DNA of 64,000 nucleotides from Branchiostoma floridae (lineage: Eukaryota > Chordata > Leptocardii > Amphioxiformes > Branchiostomatidae), in NCBI RefSeq assembly GCF_000003815.2, contig NC_049985.1, positions 14,642,343 through 14,706,342 of the forward strand, written 5' to 3'. The notes below the pieces were generated by a model. That model was not told where the DNA came from, made no database searches, and saw nothing but the letters and a program-made list of their open reading frames with translations. The translations under genes and the position numbers were made by a program. Below, piece after piece: positions 31,831 through 45,290 of this stretch (within the stretch, counting starts at the first letter, position 1; every line of letters starts with the position of its first letter).

Positions 31831-34800
31831 TGTCTGTCACGGTATGATGAACTGAGAATCTGAACACACGTATGCCGTTTCTTCTTCTTTATGGCGCCTG
31901 TGTCTGACCTACCCACGCATTTCCAGGTGTTAAAAAAACGGCGGGAAAATGTGTCTGTTTCTAATTGCCTGCGTCTGATTGGTAGATCTAAAGACAGAAT
32001 GCAATTTGCTTGCGCAATTGGCAATAAATGGCAACCCGCCAAGTAAATTTGATTAAGATCGTAGAGGATCAACTATCTTGATAATCTGAACATTAGACCT
32101 TAGTACCTATCATTTGCAGATTATCGGAATAGTTGCGGATGTTGGTAATTTTGCACAGGTTATGATAACAAATTAATAGCTTGGAATTCGAAATCTGTTT
32201 GACATTAACGTACTTAAAGAAAATTAATTCTTTAATCATTACTATCACTATTGTCCCATTTCATAAAGTAATTTTCAGTCTAGTTGTTAAAATCCATCAA
32301 TCACAAGGGTCAAAGAAAATAATACACTGAACTCTCGTAAGTCTCAACTTTGACCTTTCAACAGATATAACCCGGAAGTCCTCACTCAAAGTCCGCTATC
32401 CACCAAGTGATGATTTGTTAGTGAATGCGGGTTGCCCCATTTAGAACGATAGACGGCACGCGCACGGAAGGTAACTGATTCATTTTATAAGGTAGAGCTT
32501 ATCATAGAATTTGGGGGTTTAAGACAATTTCATCCTATGGGGTGGGGGTGTCAAAGACCAGACTGCAGCCATGGAACCAACAAAGATTGATACCATGCTG
32601 CAGCATTGATTTTTTTCATCACCAACTCCCAGGTGTAGTTTTCAAGCAACCTGCTAGGGGTTGTCTAATCAATCCGTCCGAAACATCCGATCTCGCCTGT
32701 GCATCATGATGATCAGGAAATTTACCATGCTATCAAAAATTGTTCCTGTAACGTTACGTTGCATATGTTTCATCTTGATTCGTGCGCTTCTACGTTAGAA
32801 GTCTTAGAATAGATATTGAGATATGACTTCAAACGAGCGATCGCGATGATGTCACGGTGACGCAGTAGTAAAAATCAGGTGTTAGGCGAAAAATTGATTT
32901 ACATATTAACCAGTAATTTGATCTGCTAATTTAGATATCAATTTTTGATCCAATCTACTGACGCCCTTAGGCCTGGTAGGCACCAGCCGTCAAATACCCC
33001 GGATATAAACAACAACAGCGATCGCTCGTAGTCAGTGGGGCGATATGGATCCGTTTGCGTTTCTTACAGTTGGTTGTATCATCATAGGAAATATAAACAT
33101 CTATGAAACAGTTCCCTTCGCACTGTTATACTTTTAAGTTCATAGAAAACCCATTAATGCTGGTCTGTACAGCTGTTTTATTTGTCCTCACATAACCTTT
33201 GGTCCTATCAATGGAGATCACGTGACGGTGGGGTCAGGCGTAAGTTTGTCCGCTGAGGAGTAGGTCAGCACTGGTGCATTGAGTACCACTTCCGCAATCA
33301 CAAGTCGGAGTTAGACACTCGTACCCTCAGGTAAGTAGTGAATTACTACTACATAAGGTGACGTTTATATAGTAAGATTTTAGTGATGTCATGATGTGAA
33401 CATCTTTCCAGCTGTTGGAACGTAACCTTTTCGCCATATCATCGGATAGTTTAAACCAAGACATAACCTCCTTGTTTAAACTGTATGGCAAAATTTGCCC
33501 AGTCACGATGATCGTCATTCGTGGTCTGGGTGAGTATGTATATACCGGGACTCCTACACTCGCTCCATCAAAATAGTGAGTAAGGGTTAGTCCCAGTAAG
33601 CTAGATACAAATAGGCATCTAACAGGGTGGCGCCCAGGCTACTAGTGATGAGTTGACCAGGTGGCAGATATATACTTGTACAGTACTTTGAGATTGTTGC
33701 AGGAGGTACAGTGACTGATAACGTTAGCGCCCCCTTCCGAATCGATCTTGGTGCGCATCACACTGTGGGTGCGCATGTAATACATATAAATATGAGTCAT
33801 CACATGAGGCCAGAACAAATTAAAGCACTCATAAAACCACAGTGTCTATAGTAATGACAAACTCCAAGAATACATTAGGTTTAGCCTAGGCTTCTACCAG
33901 GCTTCGCGAATCGCTGGTCAAATAGTTCATGTAGGAGTTGTGGGACGTGTACTGACTTCTCTGGCCGGCTGACTCCCTTAGCACACTATTCCCTGTATTT
34001 ATCCAATTTGATATTTGAACAGCGATTCGCGGAGCCTGGTACAGGCTAGCTACGGTTTGTCAGCGTCAGCTGTCTTTGTCTAATCCCACACCACGATAGT
34101 ACGTCATACCTTATACACAAGTTCAGGGTTTGAAATGCGCATGCGCAGTGTGGAGCATCATGGCCAATATTGAAATCCCCTGAGACGTAAACAAAAACGT
34201 CTACACAACTGTGTACCGGACAGGAACTACTTACAAGTTGTGGTTTCCCTTTTGACCCACAAATCTGCAAAACAAATTAAGAAAAAAGATGCTATTTCAA
34301 TCTCTGGAAAAAGATATATATGCCTTTACCCTTTGCCAAAGTTCAAACCATTCGATGAAAAAAGACTGCGAAAACAATGGCATTAGTCATGTTGACTCAC
34401 CCTCGTACATTATTTGCATAATGATATTTACTTTTAGGAACGGTTGTAACTGGTACCTGGTGGTAACGTTACGTATTTCTTTTATATTTGCATTGGGACA
34501 AACGTTGACAATGTGTCACTGCACTCAAGTTAGTAACTTGGGGGTGCCAGTTAAGATTTTTTTTATTTGCATTGGTACAGACGAGGACAAAGTGGCACCG
34601 CACTCAAGTTAGTAACATGTTTCATCAGTGCAGTGACAGTACAGTCAGTACAGACAGAAGGTAAAGGTAGTCTTTCCTTTTGCCTCCACGACCACGGCCA
34701 GGTACCCATTTTACACCTGGGTTAAGTGAGGGAGGCCTTTCTTCCAACGGTACAACGTCGGGGGCACAGCGAGTATCAAACTCGGGAGGACCTCTAGCTT

Positions 34801-34876
34801 CCCACGACCCCAACACTCGCCACACACGATGCCATACGAATGTTGACACTGCTAACGTTACGTATTTTCCCTACAG
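31831..34876. other. Divergent intergenic region between the RING gene and the sulfotransferase
   Basis: No coding exon is supported. It probably contains both promoters; no TATA box could be assigned with confidence. A MITE lies at 33883-34051. 'aagttagtaacttgggggtg' and 'aagttagtaacatg' at 34525-34620 form a short direct duplication, both next to 'cattgggaca/cattggtaca'. Confidence 0.55.
33883..34051. mobile_element. MITE, family F
   Basis: 'gcctaggcttctaccaggct' 'tcgcgaatcgctg' is inverted as 'cagcgattcgcggagcctgg' 'tacaggctagc'. The core contains 'ggccggctgactccctta', also found inverted in the element at 36597-36730. Confidence 0.8.
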
Positions 34877-34882
34877 GTTACA

Positions 34883-35217
34883 ATGAGCGGTCGTCACGGC
34901 ATGAACTGGACCCACGAGGGGGTTTGTCTCCCTCGTATCGTCACCAAGGAGGCACTGGACGCCGTGTTTGATTTCCAGATTCGAGATGACGACATTGTTG
35001 TGGCGAGCTTNNNNNNNNNNNNNNNNNNNNNNNNNNNNNNNNNNNNNNNNNNNNNNNNNNNNNNNNNNNNNNNNNNNNNNNNNNNNNNNNNNNNNNNNNN
35101 NNNNNNNNNNGCATTGTCATTTAGTAAATGTCATTTCGATCTCGCAGACTCGTTGATTTTCTGGCTGTATTGTATTATATATATATATATATATATATAT
35201 AAGAATATAGCTAATGT

Positions 35218-35275
<58 letters not shown>

Positions 35276-38200
35276 ACATTAGCTATATTCTTAATCCGAC
35301 CAACAAAGCACTTTGCATAGGCTAGAAGCAACAGTTGAATCACGTATAAAACGTTATTTTCCTTCCTGATAGAAGTTAGTGCACAACACCAATACTACTA
35401 CTAGTATTTAAAACATCAAATTTATCCTTTTCAGGGACAAACTGGGTGGCAGAGATCGCCTTTAAGATCCTACGAGCCGCAGGAAAAACAGAACAAACCG
35501 TGGATAGCGTGGGGTTTGGCCCGATGGAGATGAAGCGGCCCACAGCCACACAGCCAGGCTACGTCACAATCGCAAACATACCATCTCCCCGCCTTGTGAT
35601 AACACACCTTCCTATCAAGTTTGCACCAAAAGGGATATCCCAGCCACAGAACAAGGTAAACCCAAAGTGCCCAAAAGAAATATAACGATGTATGTAAGTA
35701 GATGACGCAATGGAAACGTGTTTCGATGTATTATGAATGATACTATGTCGTTTGACCAATTGCTGACGTCACGTATCTGCAACATCACGTGTTGATAAGA
35801 TCACGTGTCCCTAACTCTCGCGAGTTTACGTTCTAAAGTGGTTGGTCATATTTATCAGTCCTGAAGAAGGCGTTCGAGCGTTCGGGCGTTCATTGAAAAT
35901 GTGATGTATACGTTTGTGTTGGAAGAAAGCTTATCATTGTGCTACACATTATACTAGTTTTTTCGATAAACAATCAGATGGTTCAAGTTTGCATTCTGAA
36001 TTCTTACAAATATCCCTACTACACTAGGTGGCTGAATTAAGCATGCATAGCCAGAAACACTTAGAGCGTGGAATCGTTATCAGGCCTAAGCTCATGTTTG
36101 CCCAAACAAAGCAGTCCCTGTGCATGTGTGCCTTTCCCTCTACACCGCGTGATATGAAGCTCCATACATCGGTGTCAGCGTTCTATATAAAAAATTCTAA
36201 TTTTTTAGTATGGTTTAGTATAGTATATAGTAATAGTATTTCATTATTCTGAGCAAGGTTTGACAGTTTGATAAGAGTAACCGAAGTTGACATCAATGGG
36301 GGCATCTATCATTAGTACACTTTTGTCATCTGTTTAACTCAGGTGAAGGTACTGGTGCCGATGAGAAACCCGAAGGACACGGCTGTGTCGACGTTCCATT
36401 TCCACAAGAAACTCATGCCACTGAAGGGCGGGGATCCAGACTCGGTGCGTTGGGAAGAGTTTGCTGAGGATTTCAGCAGCGGCACAGGTCAGTTAGGCAA
36501 TTGGACAATTAGTCAGTATAGGATTAAAATGTTTTTGAGAGAATACGTGATACAGCTCTTGCACCGTGCTACTTGCTGTGTAGCCCCAAATGTTTAATCT
36601 CCAGGCAGATCCTACGGTGCCATAAGATAGTATCAAAGCTGGCCAGGGAGTATAGCCGGCTAAGGGAGTCAAACGGGCACCGTAAGTTTGATACTATACA
36701 TTACGCACCGTGGATCTGGTTGGAGATTACCAAATGTTAGCTGAAAGCTCTGGGAGTTGATAGAAATCAGACCTTCCCTAGTGAAGTGTTGATAACTCAA
36801 CCCATTGCCTTCTTTACGTATTTTCTATGCCTTTTATGTGTATAATTTGCTTGCCTCCTTATCTAGTGCCATTTGGAGACTACTGTGACTGGCTGACCGG
36901 CTGGTGGCAGTTGCGAGACGACCCCCACTTCCTCTTCCTCAAGTATGAGGACATGAAGAAGGTAGAGTATTACAGATATTCTCTACGAGACTGATTACGC
37001 TGGCTATAGGGAGAATAGTTTGCCATGGGAATTTGGCCTCTTTAACGTAATTATTGTCCCGAACATTTGTTCCATAGCTAAGGGAAAATGTTGCACCTGC
37101 GTATCTTATAAGATTCGTGCGTTTCGCATAGTGATTCGTGCGTTTCTCATAAGATTCGTGCGTTTTGCATAATGATTCGTGCGTTTTCCGTAAATTTAGT
37201 ACGTTTTCGTAACCCTTCCCGCGGTTTGACCGATCATTCAACATGTTTTATTCAAATTCTACCACATATATCCACATAGGATGGCCTAGTTGATTCTAGT
37301 TACCCATTGACAAATTTAGATAGGTATGCGTGAATGAAATCATGTCATGTTTTCTTTGAAACATTATATGGCTTCAGTAGAATCATGAATGTGCTTATGA
37401 GACTCTCTTGGGCCATAAAACAAAATTTTATGCAACAAAAATGCACTCATCGTACCTTTCCAGGATCTGCTGAGTGCTGTGAAGGCCATAGTGGCATTTC
37501 TGGAGGTTGATCTGGATGAATCGACCATAAAAGGCATCGCAGAGGCCAGTACTTTCAACAACATGAAGGCAGACATGGACAATTCCAAGATGGCAGAGAG
37601 AAGGAATATAGCCAGGAAAGGTACGTATTGAATAACCTCCTTAGCATTAGCTATGAGTCTGGCTTTCTTTTCTGATGGCTTAGCAAGGAGCTCCGTGTTT
37701 CCTGTTTCCCGATCTAACCTATAAAAAACTATCGACCCTAGCCATTTTGGGGCTGGGCAGTGGAAACAACATAATTTCCAGTTAGAATTTTTATTCAGTC
37801 TGATTTCTATTCAAGTAAAAATAAAACTGATTGTTCTATCAAATGAAGGATAAATGTATCTACATATTTGTAAGCATTATGCACAATATTAAAGTATAAG
37901 TTTTAAAAAATATAACTGGCCCCGTGAATTTTAGTTTTACTTTGTTTCACCAAAATCTTTTTAAAAACAAGAGTTCGTAGACCTCATATCTCCATGAAAT
38001 AGTCCTATTATGCAAATTACTTCCACATTTATATAATCTATGCTTTGTTATGTACACCTTTAAAATTTACGCCGGTCCCAATGTTGATTGTCCAGTAATA
38101 TATACCATTGAGAAGAATTATAGCACTTTTATATTAATTATGCAAATTGGGGTCAAATTTGCATAATTGTTATCTGCTCATGTTTCACCAGCCACAGACT

Positions 38201-38672
38201 ACATATATTGCATGTATTTGAGTCCTATAATGGAAAACACTACAAATATAGAATTCCCTCATTAATTATGCAAATTAAGTGCCAGTTTGCATAATTTGCA
38301 TATTTGGATGTATATCTCTGTCAAAACTACCTACATACCAAATATCATTTAAATTTGTAGTTCCCTTGTTCAGTTATCCTCCTAAGAAGATTTTGAAAAA
38401 CGCCCCTGCAGTTCCAGAGCAACCTGGTAGGGGACCCAAACATACAGCACCTATTCCTTACGTCATTAGCTATCTGCCACAAAAAATCAAGACCACAGCA
38501 CATCCAGTTCAAAAGATACAAAAAACGAATTTTTGCTGCAGTACCAAGGTCACATACCAGGGGGCCCAAAATTGACCTTGACCTTGACACCTACTTACAT
38601 ATCAAATATCATGGTAATCCATCCAGAGGTTCTTGAGTTATGCTGACCACAAATATCCGGAAACACAAACAC

Positions 38673-38726
<54 letters not shown>

Positions 38727-39343
38727 CCAAAACTATATCTCCATTTTTCATCCCTGCCTACCGACCCTAATTTTTCAGGACTTAAACAGATCTAGAAAAC
38801 AAAACATTTTCCCTAAGCCTTATCAGATGTCCGGCACTCGGTTTCTCTTGCATACGTTGTTACCAACATACGACGGCTGACGACAGGCACGCACGAGTAG
38901 AGCCTACTAAGGATTGGTATCGAAATCATTGACGTCAATCACAAAAGAGGGGGATTCATTTGGAAATGCATGCGACAACACTTGCGCCATACCAAACGAT
39001 TACAAGCGAGAAATACGAGAAATGGTAATAGATTAACGTTACCTATCGTGACAAAACAGCATAGCTACCAGAGCACGTTCCATCATGTTTTTCCTATCCA
39101 AGCACCTATTGACTCGTAGGGACAACACAATTATAGCATTTGACACAGGAAGAATTTGTTTCTTTCTTCTGCGCTTTGCTTCAAGGATTTCTGTAGTTCT
39201 TGTTGTTCTATTATCTTTTGTCTTAACTTACAGGTATCATTGGAGACTGGAAGAACACTTTCTCTTCAAAAGAGAGTGATCTGTTCGACTCCTGGTACGA
39301 GAAGAAGCTGGGTGGTACAGGCCTCTCGTTTGACTTCGAATAA
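34883..39343 (+). CDS. Cytosolic sulfotransferase (SULT family)
   Basis: Exons are 34883 to just inside the gap at 35011, then 35435-35655, 36343-36487, 36867-36961, 37464-37620 and 39234-39343 (TAA). All visible junctions agree in phase. The enzyme transfers sulfate from PAPS to hydroxyl or amine groups of small molecules in the cytosol. Exon 1 ends DDDIVVAS, and exon 2 begins TNWVAEI, so the PAPS loop (normally P-K-[ST]-G-T-N-W) is split by the gap. Exon 3 has the 3'-phosphate motif RNPKDTAVSTFHFHKKL, exon 4 WWQLRDDPHFLFLKYEDMK, and the last exon IGDWKNTFS, the C-terminal PAPS-binding loop. The expected catalytic His (in ITHLPIKF) is present. The length (about 270 residues plus the gap) suits the family. 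An acceptor (CTACAG) just before the ATG implies an intron in the 5' UTR. The substrate cannot be inferred. Confidence 0.93.
35011..35110. other. Assembly gap (100 N) cutting the first sulfotransferase exon
   Basis: It begins directly after the codons for VVAS. Only about four codons (the P-loop) and the donor need to lie inside it. Confidence 0.99.
35201..35292. repeat. Perfect AT-rich inverted repeat with (TA)n centre
   Basis: 'aagaatatagctaatgtata' plus 'aatt' and its exact complement flank about 40 bases of (AT)n. It lies 90 bases after the gap in the first sulfotransferase intron, and is a likely cause of the assembly break. Confidence 0.92.
36597..36730. mobile_element. MITE, family F-like
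   Basis: 'aatctccaggcagatcctac' 'ggtgc' and its complement at the right end flank inner arms 'gatagtatcaaa' and 'tttgatactat'. It sits in the intron after sulfotransferase exon 3. Confidence 0.78.
37115..37215. repeat. Short tandem repeat, ~20-bp unit (gattcgtgcgtttcgcat)
   Basis: About four to five imperfect copies in a sulfotransferase intron. They cause a false Lys/Thr/His-rich frame on the minus strand. Confidence 0.85.
37966..38757. repeat. Dispersed ~750-bp repeat, copy 2
   Basis: It matches 26478-27230 end to end ('gagttcgtagacctcatatc' through a long (GACA)n to 'atatctccatttttcat'). It lies in the last sulfotransferase intron. Confidence 0.85.
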
Positions 39344-39577
39344 ACCCATGTTTTATTGCTAACCATGATGGTAAAAAAAACTTATGACAAGTTAATTTAT
39401 ATTTTTGAAAACAAACTAAAGTAGGTCACGAATCAGACATATGACATGCATAAATGTATATGATGGCCGGCAAAAAAAACAAAACAATTTTACTCCATCC
39501 GTAAATAATTTTATAGGTTTGCATGTTTTAATACACTTTCACACTTTCTATGGTCAGTATTAAGTTAGGCCACGTTT

Positions 39578-39583
39578 AATAAA
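39578..39583 (+). terminator. Putative polyadenylation signal of the sulfotransferase
   Basis: AATAAA lies 235 bases after the stop codon. An earlier AATAAA overlaps the stop itself (39339-39344), which would be too close for normal use. Confidence 0.45.
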
Positions 39584-40382
39584 CGAATGAAAACCTCATG
39601 CTTTGATTTCAGTACTGTCTAATTATGTAGGTTATATAGGTTAATATAATTTGACGAATGTATGAGGTCGTGGAACTCTGGGTTCTATCACAAATAGTCA
39701 GAATGAACCCGTGTGTCAGATCACTTGTACAACTTGAAAATTATTTTGTTGCGCCATTACACGTTTTTTTCTTCAAATCATATAAAATGTTTGAAGGAAT
39801 GACATGTTGATGAATATTGTTGGGTTATGACTTGCGATGTTTATGATGCCTATGATATTTATGCAATGCGTGTTCTAGATAGGCAAAACATTTCCAGCCA
39901 TTCCAGACAAATTAGTTTAGTGACACTCTGTTAACGGAAGTGCGGTCAGGCAAGCGGAGCTAGCTCATCATTCGTTCGGTCGGCATGCAGGGAAACGAAC
40001 GCCTACGCAATGTAACTCGTTTTCATTAAATACTAGAAGGCAGACTCTGTGGCTGAACATTACATTTTGGTAGAAAACCTCAGTGTTGGTAGAAGCCGAG
40101 GCATTTGTTCCCTTCAGAGCAGAACAGACTACGATCTGAGAACTTATAACATTTCCTCGCTGCGTCGTGAGCAAGAGGCAGTTATAGTCTTTTGTTTTCT
40201 CATGTGTCCGTTGGCAAACGACTAGTGTACTAAAAATACCAGCCACAGAATTTTTTTCGACTTTCGAAGATCCCATTCAATTTTCCTTTTCGGCGAGTCA
40301 ACCCGTATTGCCCTGGCTAGACGTCCTTGGTTCCATCATTGACTGTCTATTGTTGGAGCGTGTTTCTCAGACAGTGCAAAAT

Positions 40383-43300
40383 ATGTCTAGCCAGGAACCC
40401 CAGTCTATAGAGCTACAGGTCACACGGACGTCAAGCACTGACGGAGGGCTGACAGCAGCTGAGGACAGGACAGGCGACAACAGAGAGCATCAACAAGGTA
40501 CGATTCCAGTCTTGTACATCCCACTGTGTATGTGAGTGCGTTTGGATAGAAAACGGCTGTTGGGACCCAACTCTAACTTTTGTTTGGTTATCATTTCTAA
40601 TTCCAACAAAATAATTCAAAGGACCTACATTATAGTCACTGAAGGAGGATGCAGATTATTTGCAATCGTATATATGATAAGGTTACAATAGTGACTTCTG
40701 ACATGAATAGAATGTGAATGATATACGACGTACTGTGAACTAAAACCATCAGCCGTAATTTATAGAATGTTGTTATTCATCCAAGGTGAGAACGTGTGTC
40801 TATTTGTTATTAAATTCACTGGTATTTATCACTTACTTGATACTAGTTAAGAACAAATAAAGTAAACGTACCTTGCCTAGTACTTGTGATAAAATGAAGC
40901 ATTTGGGATAAGGGTCAAGTCAAGTCAAAGTTTATTGCACAACAATTGCATCGCGTACAATGTCAGACAAAGTGAAGTATATTGTGTAACAACTAGCTGT
41001 ATAGTAACATTAATCTAATGCTGTAACAGTAGGTGTAGATTCTATGCTATACAATATTGAAAGAAAAGAAAACATTGTGAACAATGTGAGACAAAGCCAG
41101 AACGTTGCGTTAGACTACTTGCTGATAGCATAGAACAAGTACGACTACACTTAGGTTCTGTATCATACAAATGATACATACAATAGATTGAATAGAACCT
41201 TAAAGTTTACAGGGTGCACTTGTTGCATTTTATACATACGATATTAAAAGGAGACATAGTGAGGATCTGTATATTTAGTATATATCTTTATATTCTTATG
41301 TTTACATAGTTATAAGGGTAAATGCATAGAGAATGTGCTAACAGTACATTTTATTAATTATTTTAGACGAGAATGCAGAAGAAAACACGAGTTGTGGACA
41401 GCGCTATTTTGCAAATCCGCTCCACCGGGCAATGTGTATCGGTGTAGTTGTCATCCTTGCTATCCTGGTAGCTGTGACCGTAACAGGATCCGTGATCATC
41501 TTCACCAGTAGTCCTGTCTCCAGCGGTGGGCAACAACAACAACAGGAGACCACAACCTTCCCGGTAAGCTCGTATTCTCGTTTTATCATAGACTAATACT
41601 GGTAGAGGCGAGAATCATAACGAGTTTGATGAAAGATCCGCCATATGTAAAATAAGAATTAGTGCGCACCGAATAGAAATAGAAAGAGTTCGTTATAAAA
41701 AGCTACCTGTAAACCATATATTTTGTAAATATTGTCCCATGAATGCACTGGGAATTGAAGAGCACTTATTATTATTAATAATAACTTAATAGGTCTGTGC
41801 CCTCACCACGAGGCCGAAATAAACAAATAATTTTAAACTGTTGCCTCAATTTCACCGAGCTTTAACCATATAGGAGATCAGCTAAAGACTACATTTTCAC
41901 ACAAATCACAAAACCCACTTATTTTGCAGAAAGTGGGACAGTTCATTTACCACTGCCTTCAAAGAAGAAGTAAAACTTACACCTTATAGCAGATTAGAAA
42001 TGTTATACTGAATGACTCTACCCTTATTTTGAGAATGTAACGCTAGTTCACCTTTATCCGTTGGGTAACCTATATCCATTGCTTTTTAATAACAGTGTAT
42101 TTAGGCACATTAAGTTAGCGGGTGATAGCTTTAAACTGCAATATCCTGAAAATATTGCAATTTGAAACTAAAGTCCATCAACGTGATATCCCCCAATATC
42201 CTGTTTTTAAAAGCAACGGATATAGGTTACCCAATGGATAAAGGTGATCTAGCGCCACGTGCAAGTATCCTTCGGGCATGCGCCGGCATGATTTTGCAAA
42301 TAAACTATCATGATCAACCTTTAGATGTACCAACTAATGAGTATCTGAGAGTTTTCATTCTGTTTCTTTAATTTACAGCATGTGCCAAGTCTGACGACCA
42401 TCTCTGTGACGTATAAATCAGATGCAAGGGAAACGCCCCGCACTTTGGGAGCGACGACAGGACTTTCTGTCACTAGTGCCTCAACAACTGTTCAACTTTT
42501 GAATAACGTAAGTACACAGACGAATGACGTAAGTACACAGACTTGTGTCTATTTTTGTTGGGAATTTATCTACCAACGTCATCATATCTGTGAGTACGCT
42601 GACAACAACGAAAACCAAAAACAATTGATGAATTGATTATGTCAGGAATATGAAAATGATGGAAGGAGGTAGAAAAATGTAATGAAAAAGCAGCTAGTCG
42701 GATACAAAGATTGAAAATACAGAAAAAACAGGACATATATTGCTATTGCTATAGACCATGTATTAATATGGGTATTGTTCTTAAATGTGGAATGGGTCAT
42801 GTGCTTGTAGCTTATTAAGCAATAAAAAAATTAAAATAAAAGTAACAGAACGTTTTGAGATGTGAAATTGTTCATGTGCATGTAGCTGATAAAGCAATAA
42901 GAAAATACAAACAGAAAGCTGACAAAGTGACTAATTTTAAACAACGTTTTTTTCTAATCTAGGAGACTCACATGACTGCACCAACAGCACGTACAACAGT
43001 TGAAGGTAAGTCAAGTTGATGTTGTTCTTTTATTTTAAGGGCTCAACATTTCAAGCATAATGTTTTGAATGTTCACCCTAATTTGTAAATAAGATTTTAG
43101 ATTTTAGCCTGATCCAGTTTATTTTTTATCATTATTATTATTTGATTTTATCATTGTAGTGAACCATTGTTGCTTGGTTTTAAAGATATACAGATGAAAC
43201 AATTAAGGAAACTTTAGGAGATTTTCATTGAAAAAAAACCAAACGTCCAACTTCAGTTGCCGCTAAAAATGATATTGTTTTTAGAACATCCGAATATGTC

Positions 43301-44493
43301 AAATCATTTAAAAAAAACCCTGCATGTGTTGTAGCCAGTACTCCTAGTTGTCTTGCTTTCGCGTAAATCCCCTTGATCTGTGGAACTCTGGGCTGAAGCA
43401 TTCAATACCATCCATCAGATGAAGTGCTGAGATATAGGAAGTACAACAATATCCTTGTGTCACACAGCCTAGTTATTACACTACACCTCACTGAGCTTTT
43501 TATCTCTGGGCCCAATGCAGCTGCTTTACCGGCTATTGCGGCTTACGATAGCTGTCGAGACTGATTTGCAGGCCCTCTGTAGTCTTGGTAATCATGTATG
43601 TCACTCATCCAAGAAAAGCCTGTTTTCCGTTAGACCTACTTTGTTTTGTTGTTTTTTTATGACAAGGGATAAATCAGGAACCAGGAGAGATAGAGAAAAT
43701 CACCTTCGGAGGAATAGGCGACGAACCAGGGAAGTTTCTTCGACCTCATGGTGTTTTCGTCTCAGAACATAACGACATATACGTAGCAGACTCGGGCAAC
43801 AGACGGGTGCAAGTCCACGACATGTCCGGGACTCACCTCCACCTGTTCCCGACTGTTGTGCCGCGAACCCACGGTAAGAAGATGATGCCCTATGATGTAG
43901 CTATTGACGGAGACAATATGATATGGGTCCTCGGAAAAACTCGCTCATTTGGTGAATATCTCATTCAGTACACAACGGGGGGTCACCCGATGCTGAAGTT
44001 GTTAGTGGGGTTTCATACCAACCTCGGGATAGCCATCAACTACCAGAGGAAACTCATCATTGTGACTGAAATCCTTGAAGGCAGCGGTCAAGTAAAAATT
44101 CTCCGGCCAGACGGTTCGCTTGTGACCAGGTTTGGGGAACAACAGAAGATGGTGAACCCGGGGTCGGTCACCGTCAACAGGGAAGGGAACATCTTTGTGT
44201 CAGACTACGGTACGGACCACGTCTACAGCTTCAACGGGCAAGGAAACTTCCTTTTCAAGTTCAATGCCAACATGCCAGCCGAATTACATGGCATCTGTAC
44301 GGACATTTCGGACCACATCGTCGTAACGGGCACTGGAAATATCGCGGCAATAATTTTCACGAGCAGCGGTCGGTATCTCCGTCATGTTGCGTCTACTAAT
44401 AGACGGTATGAAGGTGTAGCCGTGGGACCACATGGACAGTTGGTCATCACTTCCCCCTCCATTCACAGTGTTATCATCTTTCCACGGTACTAA
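40383..44493 (+). CDS. Type II membrane protein with NHL-like beta-propeller ectodomain
   Basis: Exons 40383-40497, 41367-41563, 42379-42507, 42963-43005 and 43685-44493 join in phase. The first 40 residues are polar and cytoplasmic (MSSQEPQSIELQVTRTSSTD). The second exon has one membrane helix (MCIGVVVILAILVAVTVTG) followed by a Gln run, and the next two exons are a Ser/Thr-rich stalk. The large last exon encodes about 268 residues of NHL-type blades: ITFGGIGDEPGKFLRPHGV, IYVADSGNRRVQVHD, then repeats with NPGSVTVNREGNIFVSDYG and YEGVAVGPHGQLVITS. NHL propellers (as in TRIM2/TRIM3) bind protein or RNA, but here the domain faces outside. There is no signal peptide. The acceptor at 43685 (ACCAG) is chosen over the nearer AATCAG because only it keeps phase. 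The ligand is unknown. Confidence 0.9.
40920..41010. repeat. Dispersed repeat tail ('tttattgcacaacaattgca')
   Basis: Related sequence occurs at 29621-29690 ('ctttattgcacaccaagtgt') and 52200-52240. This is probably the 3' end of a retroelement family. Confidence 0.6.
42041..42244. mobile_element. MITE, family E (copy 2)
   Basis: 'cgctagttcacctttatccg' 'ttgggtaacctatatcc' is inverted as 'ggatataggttacccaatgg' 'ataaaggtgatctagcg'. It is an insertion in the intron before the third exon of the NHL gene. Confidence 0.88.
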
Positions 44494-44776
44494 CTCTAGC
44501 ACCATGTCCATCACTGACGAACTGTATGATGTATGCTCACCAATACAGCCATGCAGATGTTGTTGAACAATGAAATACGTGTACGTGGTCCTTAACTTGA
44601 AGTGACTACACTGTATTTGAGAAGGGAGGCGAACGTATGTCACATTTCCGATCAAATGCCATCCTCATTATATTACATAGCTAACATTTCCTTAAATTGA
44701 GAGTCATTCATTCATTTCAACCCTTATAGACAATCGGGATGCACTTTGCATATATATTGTATTGTATAATTAATGT

Positions 44777-45290
44777 GGTGACCGCGTGGCGCAGCGGTAG
44801 CATGTTCGGATTTGCACCGAGAGGTTGCGGGTTCGAATCCGCCTACCGTGTCACCGATCTTGTGCCCTTGGGAAAGGCACTTAACACGACTTTCCTCACT
44901 TTACTCAAGTGAAAAAGGACGTTAAATGGAGGTCCCGTGTATGGGGAGAGTCACACCCCGTGTATGGGGAGAGTCACACCCCATGCACGTTAAAGAACCC
45001 CCACACGTGCGATGGTGCGGTGTGGATGGAGCAAACCATTCTGTCTGGAGTTGGTGATTCACTACAAATCACCCGGGCGGAGGCCTGGCGAACCTTCGTG
45101 TCGTATCAGCCACACGGTGATTTACATCATTCACATTCACCATGCCCCGGAGAGGAGATAGGCGCCGCCAGGGGACTACAATGCCTATTGATGTTGTGCT
45201 GCCCCTACGGCTGATTAATCAGCCTACGGCTCAAAGCTGCCGGCTACGGCTAAAGCCTACGGCTGATTAAAAGGCTATGGGACGAACGAA
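44777..45290 (+). mobile_element. tRNA-derived SINE
   Basis: The head resembles a tRNA with an A box (TGGCGCAGCGGTAG, 44787-44800) and a B box (GGGTTCGAATCC, 44829-44840). It is followed by a body 'cttgggaaaggcacttaaca' ... 'gcacgttaaagaaccc', a combination seen in several marine invertebrate SINEs. The tail consists of 'cctacggctgatta' repeats and '(aacg)n'. Transcription would be by RNA polymerase III. Confidence 0.85.

Noticed and set aside
36939-37244. Minus-strand Lys/Thr/His repeat protein
   Set aside because: It is the translation of a short tandem repeat in a sulfotransferase intron.
44777-44860. A functional tRNA gene
   Set aside because: A and B boxes are good, but position 37 would be C, the acceptor stem does not close well, and the sequence continues into a SINE body and tail.
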